From assembly GCF_000732925.1 (NCBI RefSeq), contig NZ_CP008954.1, positions 28,540-92,539 on the forward strand: a stretch of 64,000 nucleotides of DNA, given 5' to 3'. The DNA comes from Amycolatopsis japonica (GTDB lineage: Bacteria; Actinomycetota; Actinomycetes; Mycobacteriales; Pseudonocardiaceae). Under the pieces are notes generated by a model. That model was given only the letters and a program-made list of their open reading frames with translations, did no database searches and was not told the DNA's origin. Below, in pieces: positions 16,125 to 24,140 of the stretch; the first letter of the stretch is position 1, and each line of letters begins with the position of its first letter. The translations under genes were made by a program, and so were the position numbers.

Positions 16125-16477
16125 CGCTGCCTCCTTGCAGATCGGATCGTGCGGGGGGTTTTGCCACTGCGCCAGGCTTTCCCGGGGTTTGACGTGAGAT
16201 GGAAGCCGCCGCATTTGCGGCAGTCGCGGACCCGGACCGGGTTGTAGAGCCTGTCCGGGTCCGCAGGCCTGTCCTGGATTTCAGCAAGCCGGGCGAGTGC
16301 GGCCCGCTCGGTGGGGAACCGCAGCCGATGCCCGTCCGTGCAGAACCGCGCAGCAGCGGGTTTGTCGCGGACCGGTTCGGCGATGTTCGGCGCGGCCCAC
16401 CCAGGGGGCGGCGCGAAGGACGCCGCCCCCTGGTTCTCGCGGATAGCCGCCTGAATGGCGCTGGGATCCACGTTCAC
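16121..16477 (-). CDS. small zinc-ribbon protein upstream of integrase
   Basis: 118 residues. C-terminal CRKCGGFHLTS is a zinc ribbon of a type common in actinophage proteins; the middle is basic. GTG at 16477 follows GGGAG and overlaps the upstream stop (GTGA); its own stop overlaps the integrase start (TTGA). Its position suggests an excisionase or recombination directionality factor, but no excisionase-type HTH was seen. Confidence 0.8.
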   Translation of the reverse strand: MNVDPSAIQAAIRENQGAASFAPPPGWAAPNIAEPVRDKPAAARFCTDGHRLRFPTERAALARLAEIQDRPADPDRLYNPVRVRDCRKCGGFHLTSNPGKAWRSGKTPRTIRSARRQR

Positions 16478-16845
16478 GATCTGCTCCCATCGAGGAGTGC
16501 GCGGACCTTGTCGGCGACGACCGCGCCCGAGAGGTCGCAGGTCGCCGGGTCGCTCACGAACGCGAGCACCGCGGTGATCCGCTCCTGCTGTGCCGGATCG
16601 GCGAGCATCCCGGCCGCCTCCATCACAACGGCCTGGCGAGCAGCCATCACCGTTCTGTTGTCGCCGAATCCCACCGTCAGCGACGTCCGGTAGGCGAGGC
16701 CGGCGGCCAGCTCGACCGGGGGCGTCCCGAACAAGCTGGGCGAGTGCTCGATCAGCCAAGCGTCATCCACCTTGTTCTGCGTGACGTGAAGCCGGTCCCG
16801 CTCCGCAGCGATCGCCTTGCGCCACACGGCATCTGTCCTCCTCAT
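16474..16845 (-). CDS. unknown operon protein
   Basis: 123 residues, helical, soluble. Possible zinc or metal residues are sparse. Overlaps both neighbours by 4 bases in the integrase operon. No family recognised. Confidence 0.75.
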   Translation of the reverse strand: MRRTDAVWRKAIAAERDRLHVTQNKVDDAWLIEHSPSLFGTPPVELAAGLAYRTSLTVGFGDNRTVMAARQAVVMEAAGMLADPAQQERITAVLAFVSDPATCDLSGAVVADKVRALLDGSRS

Positions 16846-17372
16846 CGAGCACCGCCCGCAGCCGCGCCGAGCGCCGCGAAGATGGCCCGGGTCTCAGATT
16901 CGCCGACGTGCTCCAGCAACACGCTTTCGAGGGTGTGAGGATCGATCGGGAAGGACCCCACCTCAACCTCGGCTTCCTCTTCTGGCTGGTGCATCGCGTC
17001 GTAGATGGAGCACGCGTTTGACCAGAGTTTTGGGGCGAGGTCGTGGCCGTGCTGGGCGAGTACCCGCGCGTACAGGTCGGGGAAGATCGGAGGACGTTCG
17101 CCGGGGAAGTCGGGGTGTTCGGCGATCTCGCGGGGCGTGGTGGGCGCTGGCGGGACGATCTCGACGTCGGGCGGTGTGGCGCCCCAGTTGATCGTCGTGC
17201 CGGTCGGGTGGGCGGTTCCGGTGAGCATGTCGGTGAATGCCCAGGCTGCGTGTTCGGCGGAGTGCTGGAACCGGTAGCCGAGGTACAGGGTCGGGTGGCC
17301 AGGGCGGGTGATCGTGACGGCGAACGGGAATTCGGCTCTGCTGGCCGGTTCCGTGGTGTCCGTGGTGGACAT
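16842..17372 (-). CDS. unknown protein, first gene of the integrase operon
   Basis: 176 residues with a mixed beta-rich N-terminal half (FPFAVTITRPGHPTLYLGYRF) and an acidic helical C-terminus. ATG at 17372 with AAGGAG seven bases upstream; the stop overlaps the next start (ATGA). No family recognised. Confidence 0.78.
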   Translation of the reverse strand: MSTTDTTEPASRAEFPFAVTITRPGHPTLYLGYRFQHSAEHAAWAFTDMLTGTAHPTGTTINWGATPPDVEIVPPAPTTPREIAEHPDFPGERPPIFPDLYARVLAQHGHDLAPKLWSNACSIYDAMHQPEEEAEVEVGSFPIDPHTLESVLLEHVGESETRAIFAALGAAAGGAR

Positions 17373-17464
17373 TGGTGTCTCCTTCGCTGTTGTGCTGACA
17401 GCTCGAAGTGGGTATCGGAAGTGGTGTTGCTGCCGCGAAGTGCTGGCCCGCGGACGTGAAGGTT

Positions 17465-17815
17465 CTACGCGTCGCGTTGCGAGGCGGGGTGTTCTTCTGG
17501 CCGGTACTCGACGCGCCGCGCGTTCCAGACCTCAAGGGCCTGCTTGATCTTCCGCTGACGTCGGGCGCTGCCGTAGTGGCGCTCGCTCGTCAGCCAGGTG
17601 CAGATCACTTCCGCGTTCAGGTGCGCCATCTCCCAGTCGTGCCGGGCAACCTGCCAGGCCACCTGGCGCTCGGCGACGTGGAACGTCCGCATGTCGCAGA
17701 CGGTGGCTCTCTGATGGGAGCGACGTCGTTCGGTCAGCCGCGTGATGAGCGCGGCCGCACCGATGACAAGTACGACCCCGAGCGGTGCGGCGATGCCGAG
17801 AAGCCACGGGCTCAT
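17465..17815 (-). CDS. single-TM protein with charged cytoplasmic domain
   Basis: 116 residues. One TM helix at about 4-24 (LLGIAAPLGVVLVIGAAALI), then a basic helical domain rich in His and Arg. ATG at 17815 overlaps the stop of the upstream gene (ATGA). No family recognised. Confidence 0.7.
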   Translation of the reverse strand: MSPWLLGIAAPLGVVLVIGAAALITRLTERRRSHQRATVCDMRTFHVAERQVAWQVARHDWEMAHLNAEVICTWLTSERHYGSARRQRKIKQALEVWNARRVEYRPEEHPASQRDA

Positions 17816-18078
17816 GCTCCAGCCCCCTCGGCCGCCGATGCCGCCTCGTCCAGCGCGCGGCCTGCGTCGATCACTTCCTGTTCGCACTGCGTGAGCCATG
17901 CCGCCGCGCGGATGTAGTGGTAGTACTCGTCGCTGTCTTCAGTGTCAGGACAGTCGGCCTGATTCCAAGCGGTCTCGGCTGCCTCCATTTCAGCCTGCGC
18001 GCGCTTGAGCCAGATGCTCTTGTTGTTCAGCCGTTGACTCAACTGGGCAATGAGCCGATCGTGCTCGGCTTGCGTCAT
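17812..18078 (-). CDS. small coiled-coil-like protein
   Basis: 88 residues, mostly helical with heptad-like spacing (RLIAQLSQRLNNKSIWLKR). ATG at 18078 with GGAAGG seven bases upstream. It lies next to a perfect palindrome that separates it from the plus gene at 18189. Confidence 0.7.
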   Translation of the reverse strand: MTQAEHDRLIAQLSQRLNNKSIWLKRAQAEMEAAETAWNQADCPDTEDSDEYYHYIRAAAWLTQCEQEVIDAGRALDEAASAAEGAGA

Positions 18079-18110
18079 CGGAGACCTTCCGTTAGGTAAC
18101 AGTGTTTGGA

Positions 18111-18144
18111 TACTCAGTACATAATACAGATTATGTACTGAGTA
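18111..18144. promoter_or_regulatory. 14-bp perfect inverted repeat between divergent genes
   Basis: TACTCAGTACATAA and its complement flank TACAGA. The site is AT-rich, holds TATTAT-like -10 boxes on the minus strand and lies between the genes at 18078 and 18189. It is most likely the operator of an unidentified repressor. Confidence 0.7.
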
Positions 18145-18188
18145 GGGTAGTGCAGCTTCATTCCAACGGCCTTTGGCAGAGTGACCGA

Positions 18189-18833
18189 ATGAGCGCGCGA
18201 ACAGCGGGCCGCGCGGCGGCTGCACACCTGTGGCGATTCAAGAGGCCCCTGTTGAGCCTCGTGATACTTCTGCCTTCGGCCGGGGCGCTGTACGAAGGAT
18301 TCCGCAACGGGGACTTCATCGTCGCGGCCATCGCGACGCTCGTCCTTCTGCTTCTCGGCGTGGCCGTCGACCGGCTCGCGTTCTCCAAGCTGCCGAACGG
18401 CCGGGACGTCACCACGCATTACCTCGAACTGGCCACGGTGGTCGATGCACACCCCCACGACCAGCTTCTCCGATACAAGGACTCGACCGAGGCGGTGTTG
18501 TTCCTCTGCCGCCACCAGGGACCTGTCCGCGGTTTCCTCCGGCTGAACTTCAACGACGTCGAGCTACCTCAAATCGACCAGGAGGGCTGGATTTCGGCCG
18601 AGGACTTCCTGCTCGTCCCTGGTTCCAATCTGGTCCTCCAAACCCCCACGGCCTGCATGATCGACGACGATGGCGCCTTCTTGCCAGCTACCAAAGACCC
18701 CACCGTGTCCGACAGCATGAAGGGGACGTTCTTCCGCTTCCGCACAGGCCACGGGTTCGCCGCCACCGACACACTGCGAGACCTCGTACGGCAGGTCCGC
18801 CAGGCCGTCCCCTTCAAGAGCGAGGCGCCATAA
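18189..18833 (+). CDS. membrane protein with two N-terminal TM helices
   Basis: 214 residues. Two adjacent TM helices (about 20-62) are followed by a soluble domain of some 150 residues. ATG at 18189, weak RBS. It faces the minus operon across the palindrome at 18111. No family recognised. Confidence 0.72.
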   Translation: MSARTAGRAAAAHLWRFKRPLLSLVILLPSAGALYEGFRNGDFIVAAIATLVLLLLGVAVDRLAFSKLPNGRDVTTHYLELATVVDAHPHDQLLRYKDSTEAVLFLCRHQGPVRGFLRLNFNDVELPQIDQEGWISAEDFLLVPGSNLVLQTPTACMIDDDGAFLPATKDPTVSDSMKGTFFRFRTGHGFAATDTLRDLVRQVRQAVPFKSEAP

Positions 18834-19056
18834 CGCCGATCCGGTGACTGGATCGTCATTGTCGGTGAGCTTCGCTATCGTGATGGCCTGGGCAACGCAC
18901 AGGCCCATCTCCGAGCCGATCCGGTCCCCACGCGGCCAACACGGCGACCGAGGACAAGACGGCGCCGCCTCAGTGCGACCGGCACACCCGACGCGATCAC
19001 CTGGGCGACCAGGCCGACCTCGCGGGGTGCGTGGGACCTCGCTGGAGGACGACCTG

Positions 19057-19809
19057 ATGACCCGCCACAACCACCGTCGCCGCCGCGACGTCCGGCAATA
19101 CATGACCGACCACGGCGTGACGTACACCGAGGCACTACGAGCGATCGACGCTGCCGACGACCGCAAGAGCACCGCCACCGCGAACCCGTTCCGGCCCCGT
19201 CCCGTCGACCAGGGCGGCCCGGAGATGCCCGCGGTCGTCACCCTCGACAACGACGTCAACCCCATCTGCGGGCACTACCTGGGCAACCTGTGCACCGGCT
19301 GCGGCGTGTGCACCACCTGCGACGGCTGCTACTGCGCCGAACTACGGCAGGAGGCCGAGCTGGACGCGTACTTCCGCGAGGTCGAGCGTGAGCACGCCGA
19401 GCATTGGCAGGAGCCCGGCGAGGACTGCCCCACCTGTGAAAGCGATCGGAAACGGTCGAAGGACTTCACCGAGTGCCCGAAGTGCGGCAAGGCGTTGCAG
19501 GGGTTCTGGCATTTCCGCGAGCACTGCCCGCCCTACTGCCGGAAGGACAAGCCACACGCGCCCGGTCTGGACTGGTCGCACCTGATCGGCAAGCGGATCA
19601 CCATCGACACCCACTGGCTCTACGAGGGCGACATGTCCCAGTACGCGGCCAGCTGGACCGGCACCGTCACGGGACCTTGGACGAATCCCGGCACCGGGAC
19701 CGAGACCGGCATGTACGAGCTGGAGCTCGACCCGACCGTTCCGCAGCCACGGGATGACATCACCACGACCCCGTTCAACCCGCGCGAATTCACCATCACC
19801 GAGCACTGA
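19057..19809 (+). CDS. Cys-rich zinc-ribbon protein
   Basis: 250 residues. N-terminal basic motif ending TDHGVTYTEALRAI resembles the protein at 13702. Dense cysteines around 75-100 (CGHYLGNLCTGCG, CTTCDGCYC) and again at CPTC and CPKCG suggest three zinc ribbons. A C-terminal beta-rich region follows. ATG at 19057 with GGAGGACG upstream. Function unknown; nucleic-acid binding is likely. Confidence 0.78.
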   Translation: MTRHNHRRRRDVRQYMTDHGVTYTEALRAIDAADDRKSTATANPFRPRPVDQGGPEMPAVVTLDNDVNPICGHYLGNLCTGCGVCTTCDGCYCAELRQEAELDAYFREVEREHAEHWQEPGEDCPTCESDRKRSKDFTECPKCGKALQGFWHFREHCPPYCRKDKPHAPGLDWSHLIGKRITIDTHWLYEGDMSQYAASWTGTVTGPWTNPGTGTETGMYELELDPTVPQPRDDITTTPFNPREFTITEH

Positions 19810-19860
19810 CCAGCCGCGCTGGATCGGCGAAGGACCTTTCGCGTACGATCCCGACTGCAT

Positions 19861-19950
19861 GTTGTCCCCGCATCAGCGGGGTTGATCCCTGGCCTGCCTC
19901 ATCGCTTTGCCAGCTCGGATCGTCGTCCCTGCGCAAGCGGGGTTGCCGCG
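19861..19950. CRISPR. minimal type I-E-like CRISPR: two repeats, one spacer
   Basis: A 29-base repeat at 19861-19889 (GTTGTCCCCGC then a short loop, GCGGGG and TTGATCCC) is followed by exactly 32 bases and a second 29-base repeat at 19922-19950 (GTCGTCCCTGC, GCGGGGTTG). They match at about 20 of 29 positions. Unit sizes equal those of type I-E arrays, and the CCCGC/GCGGG stem is that of actinobacterial I-E repeats. The second copy is degraded at its 3' end, like terminal repeats. No cas gene is in the window. It may borrow the host Cas machinery or be a remnant. Confidence 0.65.
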
Positions 19951-20013
19951 CTCTCGCGGATTTCAAACACCAGGCCGATCTCGGCCCCTTCATTGCCCCT
20001 GTGGAGGAACAAC

Positions 20014-20388
20014 ATGCCCACGATCTACGCGGACGTCTCCCGCTGGCGGAAAGGCGCTCGCGACGACGTGGCACGCGCCGCGCACAACGCCGAGACAACG
20101 TCGTGGCGGCGGTCGCTGCGCGAAGCGACGTTCGATCCCGAGGACCACGAAGTCCTGTTCGAGCAGCTGCGCGCCGGCCTCCGGCTGTCGGAAGCCGCGG
20201 CCGTCGTCGGCCAGACGACGCACGCGGTCTACGGCAGGGCCCGGTGGGATGCGGAGTTCAGCGAAAAGCTGGAGCGGGTCCTTGCGGAGACCTGTCCCGC
20301 CGAGATCTGCGGTACAGCCAAGGGCGCGCGGCAGGGCGGGCATTGCGCGTCCTGCCGCGCCGCTCACCGCGGTCGTAGCGTGGGCTGA
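20014..20388 (+). CDS. small HTH-type protein with C-terminal Cys/His
   Basis: 124 residues. A helix-turn-helix-like stretch (GLRLSEAAAVVGQTTHAVYGRARWD) lies near residue 55-80; the end has CPAEICG and CASCRAAH. ATG at 20014 with GGAGG seven bases upstream. DNA-binding is likely. No family name. Confidence 0.72.
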   Translation: MPTIYADVSRWRKGARDDVARAAHNAETTSWRRSLREATFDPEDHEVLFEQLRAGLRLSEAAAVVGQTTHAVYGRARWDAEFSEKLERVLAETCPAEICGTAKGARQGGHCASCRAAHRGRSVG

Positions 20389-20409
20389 GCGTGGGTCGAG
20401 CGTGGGTCG
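20377..20409. repeat. three tandem 11-bp repeats
   Basis: AGCGTGGGCTG then AGCGTGGGTCG twice, overlapping the end of the gene at 20014. The form is iteron-like. No replication gene is adjacent. Confidence 0.5.
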
Positions 20410-20451
20410 GTCTGCTCGCGCTCAACGTCGACCATCCACCACACTTGACCA

Positions 20452-20607
20452 ATGGCTGACGAACAGCAGGAGTGCACGGGAGATTTGTCTTGCTCCGCTA
20501 CCGAAGAACATGACGCCGAGTGCCGTGGGTGGCGCCAGGAGCAACGAGCGCAAGCACACGAGGACTGGGAAACCAAGAACGCGCTTGTCCACGAGTTCGA
20601 CTACTGA
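20452..20607 (+). CDS. short acidic protein, uncertain
   Basis: 51 residues, Glu/Asp-rich with three Cys and a Gln/Glu helix. ATG at 20452. It has no clear RBS, so it would need a leaderless or weak start. The composition looks like a real small phage protein, and it ends just inside the convergent gene at 20601. Confidence 0.4.
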   Translation: MADEQQECTGDLSCSATEEHDAECRGWRQEQRAQAHEDWETKNALVHEFDY

Positions 20608-21008
20608 CGTCCCGCAGTGACGCCCTCGGGGAGCTTGAGGCCGCGCTTCGCCAAGTGGTAGCCGATCCACTCGTGCTGATCGGGCCCGAAGACGCCCAAG
20701 CGGATCAGCTCGGTATCGATCCACGCGTACAGCAGCAGGGCCGCGTCGCGTATGGCGGAGTCGGGACCGTCGAGGGCTTCCACGATCGGGTGCTTCGGAT
20801 CCAAGGTCAGGTTTTTCGCCGCGTGATCGATGGCATGTCGGACGTCTGTGTCCGTGAGCGGTTTCTGCTTGGAGCCAGGCAAAATCGTCCGGGGGTGCAT
20901 GGTCATCAGCAGCCGGGTCAGGTTGAAGCGCGGGATCACGATCCGTGCCTCGATAGCCTGGAACTTGTCGCTGTCGATCTCGCTGTCGCGGCGCGCGTAC
21001 TTCGGCAT
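20601..21008 (-). CDS. unknown soluble protein
   Basis: 135 residues. Contains RIVIPRFNLTRLLMTMHPRT, a helical middle and WIGYHLAKRGLKLPEG at the end. ATG at 21008 has GGAG seven bases upstream. An in-frame start at 21065 would lie inside the hairpin just upstream. No family recognised. Confidence 0.72.
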   Translation of the reverse strand: MPKYARRDSEIDSDKFQAIEARIVIPRFNLTRLLMTMHPRTILPGSKQKPLTDTDVRHAIDHAAKNLTLDPKHPIVEALDGPDSAIRDAALLLYAWIDTELIRLGVFGPDQHEWIGYHLAKRGLKLPEGVTAGRQ

Positions 21009-21033
21009 ACCGCCACTCCAGCACGAAACAGCG

Positions 21034-21065
21034 GTGGGGAATGTCCACGTCTGGACATTCCCCAC
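21034..21065. terminator. 14-bp hairpin between minus genes
   Basis: GTGGGGAATGTCCA and its complement around a 4-base loop. It follows the toxin-like gene at 21086 and precedes the gene starting at 21008. It is probably a terminator. Confidence 0.65.
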
Positions 21066-21085
21066 TGATTCCCTCGAACAGAGGA

Positions 21086-21340
21086 TCAGCCGAGCCAGGT
21101 GACGTCGAGGACGTCGACGCGGTCCTGGTCGTCAAGCACCAGATAGGTCACGCAGCCCCGGCCTTCCGCGAAGTCCAGCTGGCGCATCGGCCCATCGGGC
21201 TTGGCGATGTTGTACGGCGGCGCGCTCCACGGAACCAGCTCGAGGAAGTCGTACACCTCGACGAAGTCGTCCAGGACGTCGTCCGGGAGCTTGCGGATCT
21301 GGTCGAGGACACGCGGATCCGTCACGATGCGGTACGCCAC
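21086..21340 (-). CDS. RelE/ParE-type toxin
   Basis: 84 residues, compact alpha/beta: YRIVTDPRVLDQIRKLPDDVLDDF (helices), then PMRQLDFAEGRGCVTYLVLDD (sheet). This is the RelE/ParE fold, so mRNA cleavage or gyrase inhibition is expected if active. GTG at 21340 follows the partner stop by 13 bases, with GGTAGGA spanning that stop. The partner upstream is DUF6247-like. Confidence 0.72.
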   Translation of the reverse strand: MAYRIVTDPRVLDQIRKLPDDVLDDFVEVYDFLELVPWSAPPYNIAKPDGPMRQLDFAEGRGCVTYLVLDDQDRVDVLDVTWLG

Positions 21341-21353
21341 AGGAGAAGGGGTC

Positions 21354-21677
21354 CTACCGGCCGAGGAAGGCCCGCACCTGGGCGGGCGATACGGCGCCAG
21401 CCGGCGGTTCTCCGGTCCGCATGGTGCGCGCGGCCTGCTGGAGCATGGCGCGGTGCGCGGCCGGGTCGACGAGCGTCTGCTGCGCGATCCGACGCCAGTT
21501 CTCCAGCGTCTCGAAGATGAGGCCCGGGTTCCGGGTCTGCTTTGCCACATCCAGCGCCCGCTGGAAAGCAGCGCCGAACTCATCGCGCTCCTCCGGCAGG
21601 AGGGCATCCCGGATCGCCCAGGGCGATTCCAGCCCGCTGGGCTCCGGGTGCTCGGGGTGGTGCGCGGCCGCAGTCAC
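21354..21677 (-). CDS. DUF6247-like antitoxin
   Basis: 107 residues. PWAIRDALLPEERDEFGAAF and the end AVSPAQVRAFLGR are typical of DUF6247 proteins encoded before RelE-type toxins in actinomycetes. GTG at 21677, weak RBS. Presumed to neutralise the product at 21086 and to repress their promoter. The family call is from memory of its motif. Confidence 0.65.
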   Translation of the reverse strand: MTAAAHHPEHPEPSGLESPWAIRDALLPEERDEFGAAFQRALDVAKQTRNPGLIFETLENWRRIAQQTLVDPAAHRAMLQQAARTMRTGEPPAGAVSPAQVRAFLGR

Positions 21678-21722
21678 GTGTTCACCATAGCCCGCCCGCG
21701 GTCGAACTGGGATCGTTGCTGC

Positions 21723-22232
21723 ATGGTGGGGCTGGAAGACCTGACGCCGGGACGTCGCGAATACCTTCAGTGGTTCCACGGGCGGCACTCCGGCGCGGAA
21801 CGCGAAGATCTCGACCGCATGATCCGTGAGGCTGTTCATCGCCGCTGCTCGGTCCCCTTGGAGGCCATCGAGCTGCTGTCTCCGCCCTTGAGCACGACGG
21901 GAACCGGGCCGATCGCCGTCATCCGGAGGCGGTTGATCGCCACGTATGGTTCGACCTGCATGACGTGTCCGATGCGCGGTGAACGCGTCGACCACGATCA
22001 TCGAACCGGTTTCGTACGGGGGTTCCTGTGCAACTGGTGCAACGGCCGGGTGGATCACTGCCTTCACGTGGATGGGTGCGCCTACGCGCGCTACCTCACC
22101 GCGCCTCCGGCGGCCGCCTTGAAGATCCGTTACCCGAACCGCGGGCGGCGGCCGCGACCTCCGGCCCTGAATGCGGACGAACGGCGCGCGCTACGAGCCG
22201 AGATCGCCGCTCAGGAGGAGTCTTCGGGGTAG
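21723..22232 (+). CDS. endonuclease VII-like HNH nuclease
   Basis: 169 residues. CMTCPMRGERVDHDH, TGFVRGFLCNWCNG is the zinc-bound HNH core of recombination endonuclease VII, which resolves branched DNA before packaging. ATG at 21723, weak RBS. It stands alone on the plus strand between minus genes. Confidence 0.85.
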   Translation: MVGLEDLTPGRREYLQWFHGRHSGAEREDLDRMIREAVHRRCSVPLEAIELLSPPLSTTGTGPIAVIRRRLIATYGSTCMTCPMRGERVDHDHRTGFVRGFLCNWCNGRVDHCLHVDGCAYARYLTAPPAAALKIRYPNRGRRPRPPALNADERRALRAEIAAQEESSG

Positions 22233-22240
22233 AAGCGCCG

Positions 22241-22636
22241 CTAGCGTGCGCTTTCCCAGGCCCGAAGAAGCTCGGCGCCTTCGGGATCGTCGATGAACAT
22301 CAGCGTCAGCTGGTCGAGCATGAGCCTGAACATGTCCGGCCCGTACCCCTTGAAGTCCTGGTGGCGGATCACCCCGTTGATCGCCCAAGCGAGCAGGAGG
22401 GCGCTGTAGGGGCCGATCTCGGTGTCGAACCGCTCCCCCGCCCTCTCCTGCCGAAGAAGGTCGGTCAGCTCGTCGTCCGATGGAACTGGCGGCTGGTCGC
22501 CTTTCTGGGTGGCGTACCAGGTGATGGCCGGGATCATCGCCTGGCTCCACGGGCCGAGCTGGAGGATCCGCCGCTCCCCTGCCTCGTCGCGTTCCCGGAG
22601 GCTGCGCAGGTACGCGTCTTGGGCTTCGGTGATCAC
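22241..22636 (-). CDS. unknown phage protein
   Basis: 131 residues, helical, with an acidic end. GTG at 22636 overlaps the upstream stop (GTGA). Last of four coupled genes (24036 down to 22241). Confidence 0.75.
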   Translation of the reverse strand: MITEAQDAYLRSLRERDEAGERRILQLGPWSQAMIPAITWYATQKGDQPPVPSDDELTDLLRQERAGERFDTEIGPYSALLLAWAINGVIRHQDFKGYGPDMFRLMLDQLTLMFIDDPEGAELLRAWESAR

Positions 22637-23064
22637 GATGGGCCTCGTTTCCCCGCGTCCAGCGGCTGCCCGGGTCCGAGCATGATCTTCCGGAATTGGT
22701 CGACGGCGCTGTACTCGAGCTGCGCGTAGCCCAGCTCTTCGGCGAGGCCGGCGAAGTCTTCGCGCGCGATGAAGGCGTGGCAGTGGTCGCAGGCGACCCA
22801 GCCGGTACCGGTCAGAATCCCTGCGTCGACCGGGACGTCGATACCGCCGAAGTTCATGGTGACGGTGGACTTCACCGGGTAGTACCAGCGCGGCGGCCGC
22901 TGTTCCTTCGAGCGTTCGCAGAAGTCGCACATCTGGCTCAAGCCGGTGGCGGGAACGTCGGCCGAAAGCCCCAGCGCGGCAAGGAGTTCCGCCTCGGTGC
23001 GAGCAGGTTGGGGCGCGGGTCGAATGTTCCCCAGCGGGTGCGGGAAGTCACGATCACCGGTCAT
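22633..23064 (-). CDS. zinc-pair protein of unknown function
   Basis: 143 residues. CDFCERSKEQRPP and CDHCHAF form a likely zinc site. It overlaps both neighbours. No family recognised. Confidence 0.75.
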   Translation of the reverse strand: MTGDRDFPHPLGNIRPAPQPARTEAELLAALGLSADVPATGLSQMCDFCERSKEQRPPRWYYPVKSTVTMNFGGIDVPVDAGILTGTGWVACDHCHAFIAREDFAGLAEELGYAQLEYSAVDQFRKIMLGPGQPLDAGKRGPS

Positions 23065-23368
23065 CGTGCGTCTCCGAGGACTTCTTGGCTGGCCGGGCTT
23101 CGTTCTCGCGGTCCATCATCGCGTACAGGTCGCGCTTGACCTCGTCGATGCCCGTCTTCAACGCGGTGATCTTCTTCAATACCGCGACGCGATCGTGTCC
23201 GGCGTCGACCGAGTACGGGCCGGGCGGCCGCCAGTCGGAGTTGAGTTGGTCCCGGGCGTCACCGAGGCGTCCCCGCGCGCCGGTCAGTTCCTCCAGCGCC
23301 TTGCCCATCATGTGGTCCCAGGTGGGCAGCCTGTTCGGGTCGTTTCTCGCCTGCTGGCTGCTGGTCAT
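23054..23368 (-). CDS. small helical protein
   Basis: 104 residues, predicted coiled coil in the second half (AVLKKITALKTGIDEVKRDLY). ATG at 23368 overlaps the upstream stop (ATGA); an 11-base overlap follows. Confidence 0.72.
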   Translation of the reverse strand: MTSSQQARNDPNRLPTWDHMMGKALEELTGARGRLGDARDQLNSDWRPPGPYSVDAGHDRVAVLKKITALKTGIDEVKRDLYAMMDRENEARPAKKSSETHDDR

Positions 23369-24036
23369 CGCCCCTGCTCCTCCGTCGCTGGCGCGGCTTC
23401 GGCGCGCACCCAAACCTCGATCGGTCGTGTGCTGTCCCCCGACGGGTAGATGGTGCTCTTCATAACCTTGCCCGGTCGAGGCAGCTCGCCGAACCATGAG
23501 GCGCTCTCGCCGCGGCTGAACTTCAACGGGACGACAGGTTTGTAGTCGTTGCCGAAGCGACGCAGCTGCACTTCAACGGCCTCCTGCCCGGTGACGTCGG
23601 CCTCGGTGAGCGCCATCCAGTACCGCACCACGATCCCGGGCGGGGTGACCGCTTCCGGGTTTCCGACCAGAGGCGAGCGGGTTCCGCCGAGGATGTTGTA
23701 GTACCGCTTCGTGAGGGCTGGGCGGCTGTAGCCGTACACGTCCTTCGCCAGGGCGGTGAGCGACTGGCCCCGGTCTAGGGCGCCTTCGATAAAACGGATC
23801 TCGGCGGCGTCCAGATCCTCGCGCAGGTTGACGAGCAGGCGAAGGCCTCTGTGGAGGTCTTCGGTGGTCACGTTGTCCGGACGTTCCAGGCCGGCGCGAT
23901 CGGCGGCGACGGCGCCCTGAAGGACGTCGAGGGTCTCGATGTCGGAGCCGTATCCGATGTGCCGTTTTTCGATGTTGAGGCGTTGAAGTTGTTGGCCGAA
24001 CTCATGTCGTTCGAGGACGTCGAGGGGATACAGCAT
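23365..24036 (-). CDS. putative HTH protein under a nested palindrome
   Basis: 223 residues. A helix-turn-helix-like segment (GQSLTALAKDVYGYSRPALTKRYYNI) lies near 85-115. The C-terminal part is beta-rich (PVVPLKFSRGESASWFGELPRPGK). ATG at 24036 lies in the inner edge of a 12-bp inverted repeat, and a second palindrome lies just upstream, so the gene is probably autoregulated. It heads a four-gene operon. Confidence 0.72.
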   Translation of the reverse strand: MLYPLDVLERHEFGQQLQRLNIEKRHIGYGSDIETLDVLQGAVAADRAGLERPDNVTTEDLHRGLRLLVNLREDLDAAEIRFIEGALDRGQSLTALAKDVYGYSRPALTKRYYNILGGTRSPLVGNPEAVTPPGIVVRYWMALTEADVTGQEAVEVQLRRFGNDYKPVVPLKFSRGESASWFGELPRPGKVMKSTIYPSGDSTRPIEVWVRAEAAPATEEQGR

Positions 24037-24085
24037 CCGGCAACCGTAGGTTGCCGGATGCTGGCCCGGCAACCTACGGTTGCCG
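24034..24085. promoter_or_regulatory. double CGGCAACC palindrome over a start codon
   Basis: CATCCGGCAACC and its complement around GTA (24034-24060), then CGGCAACC-TAC-GGTTGCCG (24067-24085). The first covers the start codon of the gene ending at 23365. Two sites with the same core suggest operators for that HTH product. Confidence 0.65.
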
Positions 24086-24140
24086 ATTCGCTGATGGTTC
24101 ACCCGATCGGCCATGACCGTGACGGGTATGGCCGATCGAT

